From the NCBI GenBank assembly GCA_039208375.1, contig JBCCRC010000006.1, positions 7,267-71,266 on the forward strand: a stretch of DNA of 64,000 nt, written 5' to 3'. Below are positions 25,565 through 34,563 of this stretch, piece by piece; position 1 is the first letter of the stretch; every line of letters begins with the position of its first letter. This DNA comes from JANQPC01 sp039208375. Lineage in GTDB: Bacteria > Pseudomonadota > Alphaproteobacteria > Rhodobacterales > Rhodobacteraceae. The position numbers and the translations under genes were made by a program. The notes under the pieces are model-generated. The model was given only the letters and a program-made list of their open reading frames with translations. It was not told where the DNA came from and did not search any database.

Positions 25565-26518
25565 CTACCTCGCCTCCAACAACCCGCGAAAAAACGCAAT
25601 CGTCGGCTTCAGCCCGTCGGCCAGCGGAACCGTAGGCGCCCAGCCCAGAAGGTCCTGGGCCATCGAGATGTCGGGACGGCGCTGGCGGGGATCGTTCTCA
25701 GGCAGATCCTTGTGAATGAAGCCACCCGTTGCACCGGTCTGCGCCACCACCTCTTCAGCCAATGCGCGGATCGTGAATTCCGCCGGGTTGCCGATGTTGA
25801 TCGGCCCCGTCACGTCATCGGGCGTTTCCATCAGCCGGATCATGCCCTCGATCATGTCATCGACGTAACAGAAGCTGCGTGTCTGCTCACCGTCACCATA
25901 AAGCGTGATCGGCTCGCCCCGAAGCGCCTGCATGATGAAATTTGACACCACACGCCCATCTTCGGGGTGCATGCGGGGCCCGTAGGTATTGAAAATCCGC
26001 ATCACCTTGATGCGCAGCCCATGCTGGCGGTGATAGTCGAAGAACAGCGTCTCCGCGCAGCGCTTGCCCTCGTCGTAACACGAACGCGGGCCGATTGGGT
26101 TTACGTTGCCCCAGTAGCTCTCGGGCTGGGGGTGTTCGATCGGATCACCGTACACCTCTGAGGTTGAGGCTTGGAGCACCTTCGCCCCGACGCGCTTGGC
26201 GAGCCCCAGCATGTTGATCGCGCCGTGGACGGAGGTTTTCGTCGTCTGCACCGGATCGTGCTGGTAATGGATCGGCGATGCCGGGCAGGCGAGGTTATAG
26301 ATCTCGTCCACCTCCACGAAATACGGAAAGGTCACGTCGTGGCGCGCCAGCTCGAAGTTCGACTTGCCCAGAAGATGGGCGACGTTGGCTTTGCGGCCAG
26401 TGAAGAAGTTATCGACGCAGAGCACGTCGTGGCCCGCCGCCACCAGCCGGTCGCACAGATGCGAGCCAAGAAAGCCGGCGCCGCCGGTGACGAGGATGCG
26501 TTTTGCGGTGAGTGACAA
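25565..26518 (-). CDS. UDP-glucuronate decarboxylase (UDP-xylose synthase type SDR)
   Basis: A 317-residue extended short-chain dehydrogenase making UDP-xylose from UDP-glucuronate. It has the NAD-binding TGGAGFLGSHLCDRL, the UXS-typical NLACPASPIHYQHDP and STSEVYGDP, the catalytic SCYDEGKRCAE (Tyr-x3-Lys), and RIFNTYGPRMHPEDGRVVSNF. The start is a TTG at 26518: an in-frame stop lies two codons upstream and no ATG fits. It provides a sugar nucleotide for surface polysaccharide, consistent with the glycosyltransferase just upstream. Confidence 0.9.
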   Translation of the reverse strand: MSLTAKRILVTGGAGFLGSHLCDRLVAAGHDVLCVDNFFTGRKANVAHLLGKSNFELARHDVTFPYFVEVDEIYNLACPASPIHYQHDPVQTTKTSVHGAINMLGLAKRVGAKVLQASTSEVYGDPIEHPQPESYWGNVNPIGPRSCYDEGKRCAETLFFDYHRQHGLRIKVMRIFNTYGPRMHPEDGRVVSNFIMQALRGEPITLYGDGEQTRSFCYVDDMIEGMIRLMETPDDVTGPINIGNPAEFTIRALAEEVVAQTGATGGFIHKDLPENDPRQRRPDISMAQDLLGWAPTVPLADGLKPTIAFFRGLLEAR

Positions 26519-26631
26519 GGGTTAATGCTCGTGTTGCCAGTGCGCCGGTTCGGGCCGCCGCATGAGGCCCCTGCCCTAACGACTGGCGCGGCGTTCGGCA
26601 ATCACCCTGGCCGCAATGTGCCGTCGCCGCG

Positions 26632-27936
26632 TTATTTTATCCGCCGGGCGTTGCGCGTGGCCCGCAGCATCAGCGGGAAGCGCACCAGCGCTCGGGCGCT
26701 TTGAAAACCTCGCGCTCGCCAGAACCCAAAGCCCTGGCGTAGCCGCCAGCCCGCGTTTGGCGGCGCCTGTTTGAGCGCGGTATCGACGATGGCGTTAAGT
26801 GCCGCCGCCCGTTCCGCAGCGTGGGTTTTTGCATGGGCAGACGCGGCAGCGCGTAGATCGCCAATGCGTTCGGCAGCGTCACATATGGCCGAAGCGAGTG
26901 CTGCAGCGTCGTGCCGGGCAATGGCCACCGCCCGCCCGCCGGCAATGGCCGACGCCGCGAAGGAACAGCCCGCCGTGGCCAACACAGGAATGCCCGCCGC
27001 TTCGCATTCGTTGTAAATGCCCGATCCGCGATCCCCGTAGGTGCGGGGATCGTAGGGCAGCATCACCGCATCGGCGCGTGCAAGCTCGGTGGCGTAGCGG
27101 GCCGGGTTCAGCTCTTCCCGAAGTACCGTGACCCCGGGGGCGGCAGCCTCGATCGCATCGAGAAGATCGGCGGACTTGCGCGCCGAGGTGGCATTAACGG
27201 CAGCATGGATCGTAAAACGCAGCGCGGGGCGCGACCCTGCCGCGGCTGCAATGGCATCCGGAAAGAGCTCGTAGCCCTTGCCATCCACGATATGGCCGAA
27301 AGCCGAAAAGCGCGGGCCGTCGGTCTCGTCAATCTCGGCCAGCGGTCGCTCGATGGGAGCAGCAGGTGAAGGCGCCACCGCGATAGGGTGCATAAACTCC
27401 ACCCTATAAACATCTGCCATTGCTTGTGTTTCAGTAAAGACGTGCAGCCTGTCGGCACCCACGGCAGCCTCCAAAGCGGCGTAGCCGCGGCGCGGGTGTT
27501 GCGGGCCCTCCGGCGCCGACATCCGAGCAAAGTCGCGCGACAACAAAAGCCAGGCGAGCACCGGGGGCCGCGCCTCTTCCGGCGCACGTGAGAGAAATCG
27601 CGCCACGGCCTCTGCCAGCGCCGCATCGCAAGTGGGCAGGATCACCAGATCGGGCATCCGCCTGTCGGGCCCGGCGCTGGCCAGAAGCCCGTCCAGCGTG
27701 GCGCGCACATGGGTTTCGAACTTGGTCGCACTGTAGGGGCCGCGAGAATAGACGTTGTTGGTAAAGACGGCCCGCGCGCCTGCCCCCTCGAGCGCGCCCG
27801 CCGTGGCGAAGCGTGAGCCGAGCACGCGCACCGAAACGCCACGCGCGGCAAGCACATCGGTGAGCGCAAGCGCCGCGGCATAGTGATGCCCCGCAACGCT
27901 GCGCAGGCCCGGATCAACGATCAGCGCTTCGCTCAT
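26632..27936 (-). CDS. Glycosyltransferase family 4-like protein
   Basis: A 434-residue predicted GT-B protein. The N-terminal domain opens with LIVDPGLRSVAGHHYAAALAL, the donor-side loop typical of GT4 proteins. The C-terminal domain has PRFSAFGHIVDGKGYELFPDAI and the acidic ADAVMLPYDPRTYGDRGSGIYNE motif in its E-x7-E-like position, then EAAGIPVLATAG. A basic C-terminal tail may touch the membrane. It lies upstream of the UDP-glucuronate decarboxylase on the same strand (113-base gap) and is divergent from a secreted hydrolase. Donor and acceptor are unknown. Confidence 0.78.
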   Translation of the reverse strand: MSEALIVDPGLRSVAGHHYAAALALTDVLAARGVSVRVLGSRFATAGALEGAGARAVFTNNVYSRGPYSATKFETHVRATLDGLLASAGPDRRMPDLVILPTCDAALAEAVARFLSRAPEEARPPVLAWLLLSRDFARMSAPEGPQHPRRGYAALEAAVGADRLHVFTETQAMADVYRVEFMHPIAVAPSPAAPIERPLAEIDETDGPRFSAFGHIVDGKGYELFPDAIAAAAGSRPALRFTIHAAVNATSARKSADLLDAIEAAAPGVTVLREELNPARYATELARADAVMLPYDPRTYGDRGSGIYNECEAAGIPVLATAGCSFAASAIAGGRAVAIARHDAAALASAICDAAERIGDLRAAASAHAKTHAAERAAALNAIVDTALKQAPPNAGWRLRQGFGFWRARGFQSARALVRFPLMLRATRNARRIK

Positions 27937-28111
27937 ACCCTGTGAGCCCGACCAGGCGCCATACGCGGCCCATGCCCTCGACTGTGCCCCATGGGGGGTA
28001 TCCCTCCCTCATTCGCGCGTGGCTATAACAGCCCACCCCGGACGCTCCAAGCACCCCTTGGCCGCGTGTCCTTAATTGCCGGGCGCGGGCGTTGCGGCTA
28101 GGCTTTCTGCG

Positions 28112-30949
28112 ATGCCGCATTCCATGCCCCTCGTCCATCGTTGGCGCCGCCTGATCCGGTCCACTTTCCTGGCACTCGCCTTATGCACACCGAGCGCGGC
28201 GTTGCCCCAAGCAGTGGCCGAATTCACAGTAACCGACAGCGTTCTGACCCCCGACCTTCGCCCTTTCACCGCATCGGCCGCCTTCCTTGGAAATGGCGCA
28301 CAGATGGTGCGCGGCGGTGGATTTGAGCCGATCGTGATCCGCACGTGGTTTGTGGCCACCGAAACGGCAGGTGACGCCGTGATCACTGGCCCGAAAGCTC
28401 TAACGAAGAATGAAGTCTGGCGCGAAGGGGCGTTCGACGGCGCCGAGATCGAGGTGCTGCGCCTCGAAGGGGGCGCGTTTCGGCGTGTGCGGCAGGGCCG
28501 CGTGCCCGAAGACGGGCATAGGGCCAGCGGCTGGTGGCCGGTGGCCGAGGGGCGCCTTGTGCCACGGGGCAGCGAGCGCTTTACCTATGTCTGGCCCGCC
28601 GCCTATCGCAGCGGTGCGCGCGCCTGGTTTACGGTGCGTACGGTGGATCGCGCGGGGCGGCTTTCGGCACCGGCTACGGCAGTGGCGGCTGACCGGCCAG
28701 GCCCCCAGGGCAAACGGCTGCGCGCAAGGCCTCGCAACAGCTTGCGCCCTTATGAAAGAGTTGCGGGCACCGCGGACCTGCCCGCCCCGAATGGTCTGGT
28801 GGCCGAAGCGCGACCGGATGGCACGCTTGCACTCTCGTGGCAGCCAGTGCGCGGTGCAGCGGGCTATGTTGTTTATCGCTCGGACACGGCCCCCGTTGAG
28901 CATCGCGGGTTTTCCCTAGCCCTGGCAGAGCCAGGAGAAGAGGTGCGGGCGGGTGACCTCGTCATCCTGCGCCACACCGTCTTTTCGGGTGACGGCGGGC
29001 AATTACTGTCAGACTACGCCGCCGGGGCCCGGGGAGCGCACGCTTTGGTGGGCCACCGGATGATCCCGGGCCTGTCAGACGAGCCGGGCGCCGGTGCTTG
29101 GCATCTCGTGCCGCACACCCCCGAAACGCCCGTTCCCGAAGCTGGTGCAACACATATTCGAATCACGCTTGCGGCGGACGAAACGCTCACGCTTGATATG
29201 CCGAACTATGCTGGTGCAGATCAGGCATTTTACCCGGTGCCACTGGCGGGCGACACCTATGTGCTCGAGGCTTGGCTGCGCGGGGAGCGTGGGGCTCAGG
29301 CGGAAGTATCTGTCACTGGCCCGCTGGCTAATCGCATCGCAACCGAGCCGTTCCGGATCGGGCCAGAGTGGCGGCGTTTCCGGGCTGATATAGAAATCAC
29401 GCGCATGCCGGCGGGCGAAGACGTTGGCGCAATTGGCTTGCGCCTGACCGGACCGGGCGAGATCGATATCGACAATCTGCGGATCTACCGCGCCGATGCG
29501 CCCTATCTCGCCTTGGTGCCAGAAGAAGCCGCGCTGCTCGAAACCTCAGGCATGGCCGCATTGCGCACCCACGGGCTGATCAAGACAGGCGAGGCCACCT
29601 ATGATCTGGCGCAGCTCACCAACCCGCGCGGCGCGATCCGCACCGCACGCGGCAACACGCTGCACCAGACGCTCGCGATCGTCAGCGCTTCAGGCATAGA
29701 TCCATGGCTGCAGATCGAACCGCATCTTTCGGCAGAGGAATGGCGTGGGCTGGCGGAGTATCTAGCCGCTCCCGCCGGAGCGGGGCCCTGGGCCGCAAAG
29801 CGCGCCGCGCAAGGCCAGGTGGCGCCGTGGACGGATGTGTTTGGCCAGATCACTTTTGAGATCGGCAACGAAACCTGGAACCCGCTCTTCGCTCCTTGGG
29901 TGTTTCCCGCACTTCCTGACGCCGAAACCGGGGCGGAGGCCAACGCAGGCGCTGTGTACGGCGCCTATCAGGAATACGTTCTTACTGCACTGCGTGAAAG
30001 CCCGCACTGGCCCACGCTGGAGCCGCTTTTGCGCCCCGTACTCGGCGGGCGGCTGGTTAGCGACTACGGGCTTGAAGCGGCCCGCGCGTCCCCCTCAAGC
30101 CCGCTTTTGGCGCACGCGGCCTATAATGGCGGCTGGGATATCGGCGATGGCCCTGTGCGGCGTACACGGCAGGGTTTCACGTCGGTTCTCACCCACAGTG
30201 TGCAAGCCGGGGCGCCGCGGATGGCCGAGATCTTGGACGGCGCAGAGGCCGTTGCGTCGGCGCGCGGGGCGCCACTCGCCCTTGGCACCTATGAGGCCGG
30301 GCCAGGCTATGCGCTCGTACACCGCGACGGCACGCGGCTTTCGCCAGACGCCGCGCGCGCCCAGGAAGAGGTGATGAAAAGCGCCGCCGGGGGCGCGGCG
30401 ACGCTGGATGCGTTTCTCGGAAACGCTGCCCTGGGGCTTACCACACAGAATTACTTTCTGTTTCAGCCGGGCGGACGCTGGGCCTCGCATGCACCGCGCC
30501 ATCGCGGCGGGCATGCCTATCCGGCGTGGGAGGCCTTGGAAATGTTCAATGCAAGCGGCACCGGCGACATGCTCGACGTCATTGCCGAACGTGTTCCCGT
30601 GTCAGATTTGCCAGAGCTCCGGCGGCGCCCAGCGGTGCGCGACGCCCCGATGGTGGCCGCCTACGCCACCCGCGCGGGCGACCGGCTTACTGTATTTCTT
30701 ATCTCTCGCCGCCTACCGGATACAAGTGATGACGGGACGACGGAGGTGCGGCTCACCCTGCCTTTCACCGGTGCGGCAAACCTCACTCAAATCGCACAGA
30801 GCGGGCGCTACGACAGCCATGCCGTGTCGGGGCCTGACACGCGGTTCGAGCGTACAACGCTGCCGGTGCCCGACACACTGCCCGCCTTCCGGCCTCCGCC
30901 ACTTCCGCCGGGTGAGGCCGCCATTTACGTGTTCCACGGGGTTCGATGA
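28112..30949 (+). CDS. Large secreted protein, putative clan GH-A glycoside hydrolase with fibronectin-III-like domain
   Basis: About 945 residues. The N-terminal signal peptide ends near ALPQA. A fibronectin type III-like repeat lies about 224-285 (LPAPNGLVAEARPDGTLALS, then AAGYVVYRSD). A carbohydrate-binding-like jelly roll follows about 360-465, ending in IDIDNLRIYRA. The C-terminal half has a possible acid/base Glu587 in FEIGNETWN and a possible nucleophile Glu728 in LGTYEAGPGY. A GNE followed by a second Glu about 140 residues on is the pattern of clan GH-A enzymes such as GH51. I do not recognise a named family; the spacing and sugar-gene neighbours support a polysaccharide hydrolase. 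The ATG at 28112 fits the signal peptide. Confidence 0.68.
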   Translation: MPHSMPLVHRWRRLIRSTFLALALCTPSAALPQAVAEFTVTDSVLTPDLRPFTASAAFLGNGAQMVRGGGFEPIVIRTWFVATETAGDAVITGPKALTKNEVWREGAFDGAEIEVLRLEGGAFRRVRQGRVPEDGHRASGWWPVAEGRLVPRGSERFTYVWPAAYRSGARAWFTVRTVDRAGRLSAPATAVAADRPGPQGKRLRARPRNSLRPYERVAGTADLPAPNGLVAEARPDGTLALSWQPVRGAAGYVVYRSDTAPVEHRGFSLALAEPGEEVRAGDLVILRHTVFSGDGGQLLSDYAAGARGAHALVGHRMIPGLSDEPGAGAWHLVPHTPETPVPEAGATHIRITLAADETLTLDMPNYAGADQAFYPVPLAGDTYVLEAWLRGERGAQAEVSVTGPLANRIATEPFRIGPEWRRFRADIEITRMPAGEDVGAIGLRLTGPGEIDIDNLRIYRADAPYLALVPEEAALLETSGMAALRTHGLIKTGEATYDLAQLTNPRGAIRTARGNTLHQTLAIVSASGIDPWLQIEPHLSAEEWRGLAEYLAAPAGAGPWAAKRAAQGQVAPWTDVFGQITFEIGNETWNPLFAPWVFPALPDAETGAEANAGAVYGAYQEYVLTALRESPHWPTLEPLLRPVLGGRLVSDYGLEAARASPSSPLLAHAAYNGGWDIGDGPVRRTRQGFTSVLTHSVQAGAPRMAEILDGAEAVASARGAPLALGTYEAGPGYALVHRDGTRLSPDAARAQEEVMKSAAGGAATLDAFLGNAALGLTTQNYFLFQPGGRWASHAPRHRGGHAYPAWEALEMFNASGTGDMLDVIAERVPVSDLPELRRRPAVRDAPMVAAYATRAGDRLTVFLISRRLPDTSDDGTTEVRLTLPFTGAANLTQIAQSGRYDSHAVSGPDTRFERTTLPVPDTLPAFRPPPLPPGEAAIYVFHGVR

Positions 30950-31011
30950 CGTGCGCATCAGATACGCAGCAGGGCGCGGATTTGGACAAATTCTGGCCCT
31001 GATTATGCCGG

Positions 31012-31028
31012 AAACCGCTGGTTTTTTT
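31012..31028 (+). terminator. Weak intrinsic terminator candidate after the secreted hydrolase
   Basis: AAACC-GCT-GGTTT followed directly by four more Ts, making a T7 run, 63 bases after the stop codon. The stem is only 5 bp, so termination may be partial. Confidence 0.35.
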
Positions 31029-31135
31029 GCATATGGCCCATGGGCTTGACGGCCAACCTTCCCACGCCTAACCCACCAGCACACGCAATAAGAGCAGCCC
31101 CGGCGCCCAAATCACGCGCCACCACAGGATAGCGA

Positions 31136-32941
31136 ATGATCGGTTCCTACGCCAAGATGCTCGATCTGCTGGATGGTCGCGAACGCCGCCGCCTGCTGGT
31201 TTTGCTTTTCATCATGGTGATGATGTCTGCGTCGGAAGTCTTTGGAATATCGACGCTTCTGGTGCTCTTGAACCTGCTCTCGGATCCGGCGGGCGCGATT
31301 GAGGGCGGCCTCTTGGGCTGGCTCTATGACAGTTTGGGGTTCGAAACCCTCTTCAGCTTCCAGGTCGCGCTGGCACTCGCAACGCTCGTCGCCGTGATCG
31401 CCTCAATCGGGGTGCGCGCGCTTGGCACATACGCGATTGTGCGGTTTTCCAAGATGCGGGGCTTTACGATCTCAAGCCGGCTGCTGGAAAGCTACCTGCA
31501 CCAGCCCTACACGTGGTTCTTGCAGCGCAACAGCTCCGAGATCAGCCGCAATGTGCTGCAGGAATCCGAGGGGCTGGTGAACAGGGTGATGATCCCGGGC
31601 CTTCAGATCATCGCAAGCACGCTCTTGGCCGTATCGATGGTGATCTTCATGCTCGCCGTCGATCCGGTGGTGACCCTGGCGGCGGCAGCTGGCATCGGGC
31701 TGACCTATTTCGTAATCTTCAGCCTTGTGCGCAGGGCGCTGCGCACCATGGGGCGGGCGATCTATGAGGCGAACGAACGCCGTTTCCAGCTGACGCAGGA
31801 ATCGATGGGCGGGTTCAAGGAGATCAAGCTTCATAACCTTGAGGGAACCTATAGCGCCCGGTTTCGGGAACCGGCGCGGATCAAGGCGCGACTCGAAGCG
31901 CGCACGCGGGTGACCGAGGAGTTGCCGCGATTTGCAACCGAGGCGGTGGCGTTCGCGGGTATGCTCGCGATGATACTGGTCTTTCTGTTCCGCAACGATG
32001 GCAACCTTCTATCGGCGATCCCGACGCTTGGCGTCTTCGCTTTCGCCGCGCTGCGTCTGATGCCCACGGCGCAACTGATCTTCCGAAGTGTCGCCGCGCT
32101 CGAGAACTCGCGCACCATGCTGCACGATATCCACAAGAACTACATCGCCGCGCAGCGGGATCAGGCCCGCCGCGCGCTGGCCCCGTTCGAAGGTGAGCCG
32201 CTGCAGTTGGATAGGGAGCTTGAACTGCGCAATGTGAGCTTCGGCTATCCCGGCGCACAAGGCGCCACGCTGAAGGATTTCTCACTGGCTATAGGCGCGC
32301 GCACGACCGTTGGTTTGGTGGGGGGCACCGGGGCCGGCAAGACAACCGTGGTGGACTTGATCCTGGGGCTTCTGCCGCAGGCAACTGGCGCGCTGGTGGT
32401 TGACGGAACCGAGGTAAACAACACTAACCTGCGCAACTGGCAGCGCTCAATCGGCTATGTGCCGCAGACAATTTACCTTGTCGACGACACCGTTGCCCAG
32501 AACATTGCTTTCGGCATTGCGCCCGAGCAGGTGGACCGGACGGCAGTGGAGCGAGCAGCGCGCGCGGCCTCGCTGCATGACTTTGTGATGTCGGACCTTG
32601 CCGACGGCTATGACACGATCGTTGGCGAACGCGGCGTGCGCCTTTCGGGCGGTCAGCGCCAGCGGATCGGGATTGCCCGCGCGCTGTATCGCGCACCTTC
32701 GCTTCTGGTTATGGACGAGGCAACCTCGGCGCTCGACACCATCACCGAGCGTGTCGTGATGGAGGCTATCGGCAATCTGCGCGACGACATCACCATCGTG
32801 CTGATCGCGCACCGCCTGAGCACGGTGCGCAATTGCGATGCAATCCATTTGCTGAACCGGGGAAAAATCGTGGCCTCGGGCACCTATGACGAGCTGGTGG
32901 ATGGTAGCGACGAGTTTCGGCAGATGGCGAGCGCGGGATGA
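31136..32941 (+). CDS. ABC exporter, fused permease and ATPase (MsbA/HlyB type)
   Basis: 601 residues: six membrane helices (about 1-320) fused to an ATPase domain. Walker A is GGTGAGKTT, Q-loop YVPQTIYLVDDTV, signature LSGGQRQRIG, Walker B LLVMDEATSALD, and the H-loop His lies in IAHRLSTVRN. The membrane part (RNSSEISRNVLQE; ESMGGFKEIKLHNLE) resembles half-transporters that export lipids, oligosaccharides or polysaccharide precursors. It follows the putative glycoside hydrolase and may export a related glycan. Its last bases (ATGA) open a short frame that soon stops. Confidence 0.88.
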   Translation: MIGSYAKMLDLLDGRERRRLLVLLFIMVMMSASEVFGISTLLVLLNLLSDPAGAIEGGLLGWLYDSLGFETLFSFQVALALATLVAVIASIGVRALGTYAIVRFSKMRGFTISSRLLESYLHQPYTWFLQRNSSEISRNVLQESEGLVNRVMIPGLQIIASTLLAVSMVIFMLAVDPVVTLAAAAGIGLTYFVIFSLVRRALRTMGRAIYEANERRFQLTQESMGGFKEIKLHNLEGTYSARFREPARIKARLEARTRVTEELPRFATEAVAFAGMLAMILVFLFRNDGNLLSAIPTLGVFAFAALRLMPTAQLIFRSVAALENSRTMLHDIHKNYIAAQRDQARRALAPFEGEPLQLDRELELRNVSFGYPGAQGATLKDFSLAIGARTTVGLVGGTGAGKTTVVDLILGLLPQATGALVVDGTEVNNTNLRNWQRSIGYVPQTIYLVDDTVAQNIAFGIAPEQVDRTAVERAARAASLHDFVMSDLADGYDTIVGERGVRLSGGQRQRIGIARALYRAPSLLVMDEATSALDTITERVVMEAIGNLRDDITIVLIAHRLSTVRNCDAIHLLNRGKIVASGTYDELVDGSDEFRQMASAG

Positions 32942-33645
32942 GCGAGCGCACCGCACGCCTCTGAGCACGCTACAAGCTCGAAGAGGCCAAAAGGGCAGCG
33001 GCGGAGCGGTGGGATCTCGAGCGCCCGGAACCGGCCGAGGGCGCAGGGCAGGCGGGCCTACCGGGACAAAGCGCACCGCCGAGAGGTTGCGGCGCCACAC
33101 CGCGGGCCAGCGCGCAGCCGGCTTCAGTAGCGACATCCGGCACTCCAACGCCTCGCGCCCGGCACTGCCAAGGGCAGCCCCGGGGGCAAGAACGTCAAAG
33201 CCTGGATAGGCGGGCCCGCCTGGTGAGCGGCGTGACCGTCGGGAAACCCCCGCATGTCCTACATGTACTCTTACGGTACGGCGGCCTTCGGACAGCCTCT
33301 TGCGAGGCCGGAAACCACTTGGATCAAGCGCAGGCCGAGGTGTTCGCCCGAGCCGCGCAGGGATGCATCGGGGGCAGGGTATAGGCCCCCGACGTTAATG
33401 GCCGTGTAACCCACCGCACGGGGACCGGTGCCCATAATCTCCCCGTAACGCTGCCGAATCCACGCAGTACACCGGGCTATCGCCCCCCGGGCGCGTGCGG
33501 ATGAGGTGCTGCGCGGGGGGCGGTGCGGGACTGAGCCTGGATGGGGCCCGGACGGGCGGGGGGTGTCGCGGCCCCCGCCCGTTTGCGGCTTGCGCTGCCT
33601 CGGCCGGCGCGGCACCTATGGGCTGGCAAGCCCGGGAGCCGCCCA
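32942..33645. other. 700-base gene-free, possibly decayed region
   Basis: No intact gene is supported. An ATG overlapping the ABC transporter stop (ATGA, 32938) begins MSERTARL and then hits TGA; past that stop the same frame stays open for about 140 codons (ARYKLEEAKRAAAERWDLER and onward), as a nonsense-mutated gene would. A short frame MSYMYSYGTAAFGQ begins at 33253. Base use is unusually G-run rich. It ends with a strong hairpin before the PhzF-like gene. Confidence 0.4.
33553..33581 (+). terminator. Strong GC hairpin before the PhzF-like gene
   Basis: CGGGCGGGGG (33553-33562) pairs perfectly with CCCCCGCCCG (33572-33581) around a 9-base loop, followed by TTTGC. It could end transcripts from the ABC transporter direction. 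The T tract is short. Confidence 0.5.
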
Positions 33646-34503
33646 ATGACACCCTATGCCGTTTATGACGTCTTTACCGACCAGCCCTTTGCCGGCAATC
33701 CGCTCGCTGTGGTGTTCGATGCCGCGGAACTAGACACCGAGGCGATGGTCGCAATCACGCGGGAGTTCAACTTCTCTGAGACCACCTTCATCCTACCGCC
33801 CGAAGATTCCGCCCACACCGCCAAGGTGCGAATCTTCACGCCCTCGGCGGAATTGCCATTCGCGGGCCATCCGACGGTGGGCACGGCGCTGGCGCTTAAC
33901 GCGCGCGGCGCGGGGGCGGAGCAGGTGCTAGAGCTTGGGGTCGGCCCAATTCCGGTGACGATTGCCGAAGGCCGGGCAGAGTTTGTCACGCGCACGCCCC
34001 TTACGCGGGGCGAAGAACCCGAGATCGCCCGCATCGCCGCATGCCTGGGCCTGACTGAGGCCGCGATCCGCACAAAAGCGCACGCGCCGCAGATGGCCAG
34101 TGTGGGGCTCAGCTTCTGCCTCGTCGAGTTGACAGACCGTGCCAGCCTTACCGCCGTGGTGACCGATTTGCCCGCATTCCGCGAGGCCGCCGACCGGTAT
34201 TCCGACCGGGCGAACTTCGGGCTGTTCTGCTACACACGAGACGGCGGCACGGTGCATGCGCGTATGTTCGCCCCCACCGGCGGCATCCCCGAAGATCCGG
34301 CTACAGGCTCCGCCTCAGCGGCGTTGACAGCCTATCTCGCCACGCTCGATGCCTCCGATCTGACGCTCACAATTCATCAGGGAGAGGATATGGGCCGTCC
34401 TTCGCGGATCGAAACACGGGCCACGTTTTCCGACGGCGCGGTGCGCTCGGTCGCCGTGGCGGGCCGCGCGCGGAAAGTGATGGAAGGGCAACTCACCGCC
34501 TGA
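33646..34503 (+). CDS. PhzF-family isomerase/epimerase
   Basis: A 285-residue diaminopimelate epimerase-fold protein of the PhzF group. Seen: NPLAVVFD near the N-terminus, the catalytic Glu in FNFSETTF, the GHPTVGTALAL motif and the C-terminal DPATGSASAALTAYL motif that binds the carboxylate. Most family members have unknown substrates; phenazine synthesis is not implied, since no phz genes are present. The ATG at 33646 has GGGAG upstream; a longer frame would run into the hairpin. Fur follows 60 bases later. Confidence 0.88.
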   Translation: MTPYAVYDVFTDQPFAGNPLAVVFDAAELDTEAMVAITREFNFSETTFILPPEDSAHTAKVRIFTPSAELPFAGHPTVGTALALNARGAGAEQVLELGVGPIPVTIAEGRAEFVTRTPLTRGEEPEIARIAACLGLTEAAIRTKAHAPQMASVGLSFCLVELTDRASLTAVVTDLPAFREAADRYSDRANFGLFCYTRDGGTVHARMFAPTGGIPEDPATGSASAALTAYLATLDASDLTLTIHQGEDMGRPSRIETRATFSDGAVRSVAVAGRARKVMEGQLTA

Positions 34504-34563
34504 GGGTTTTCTCCCGGAGGCGCGATGGGCTATCAGAGGCAACGGCTGCGAGGGGGGCGCACC

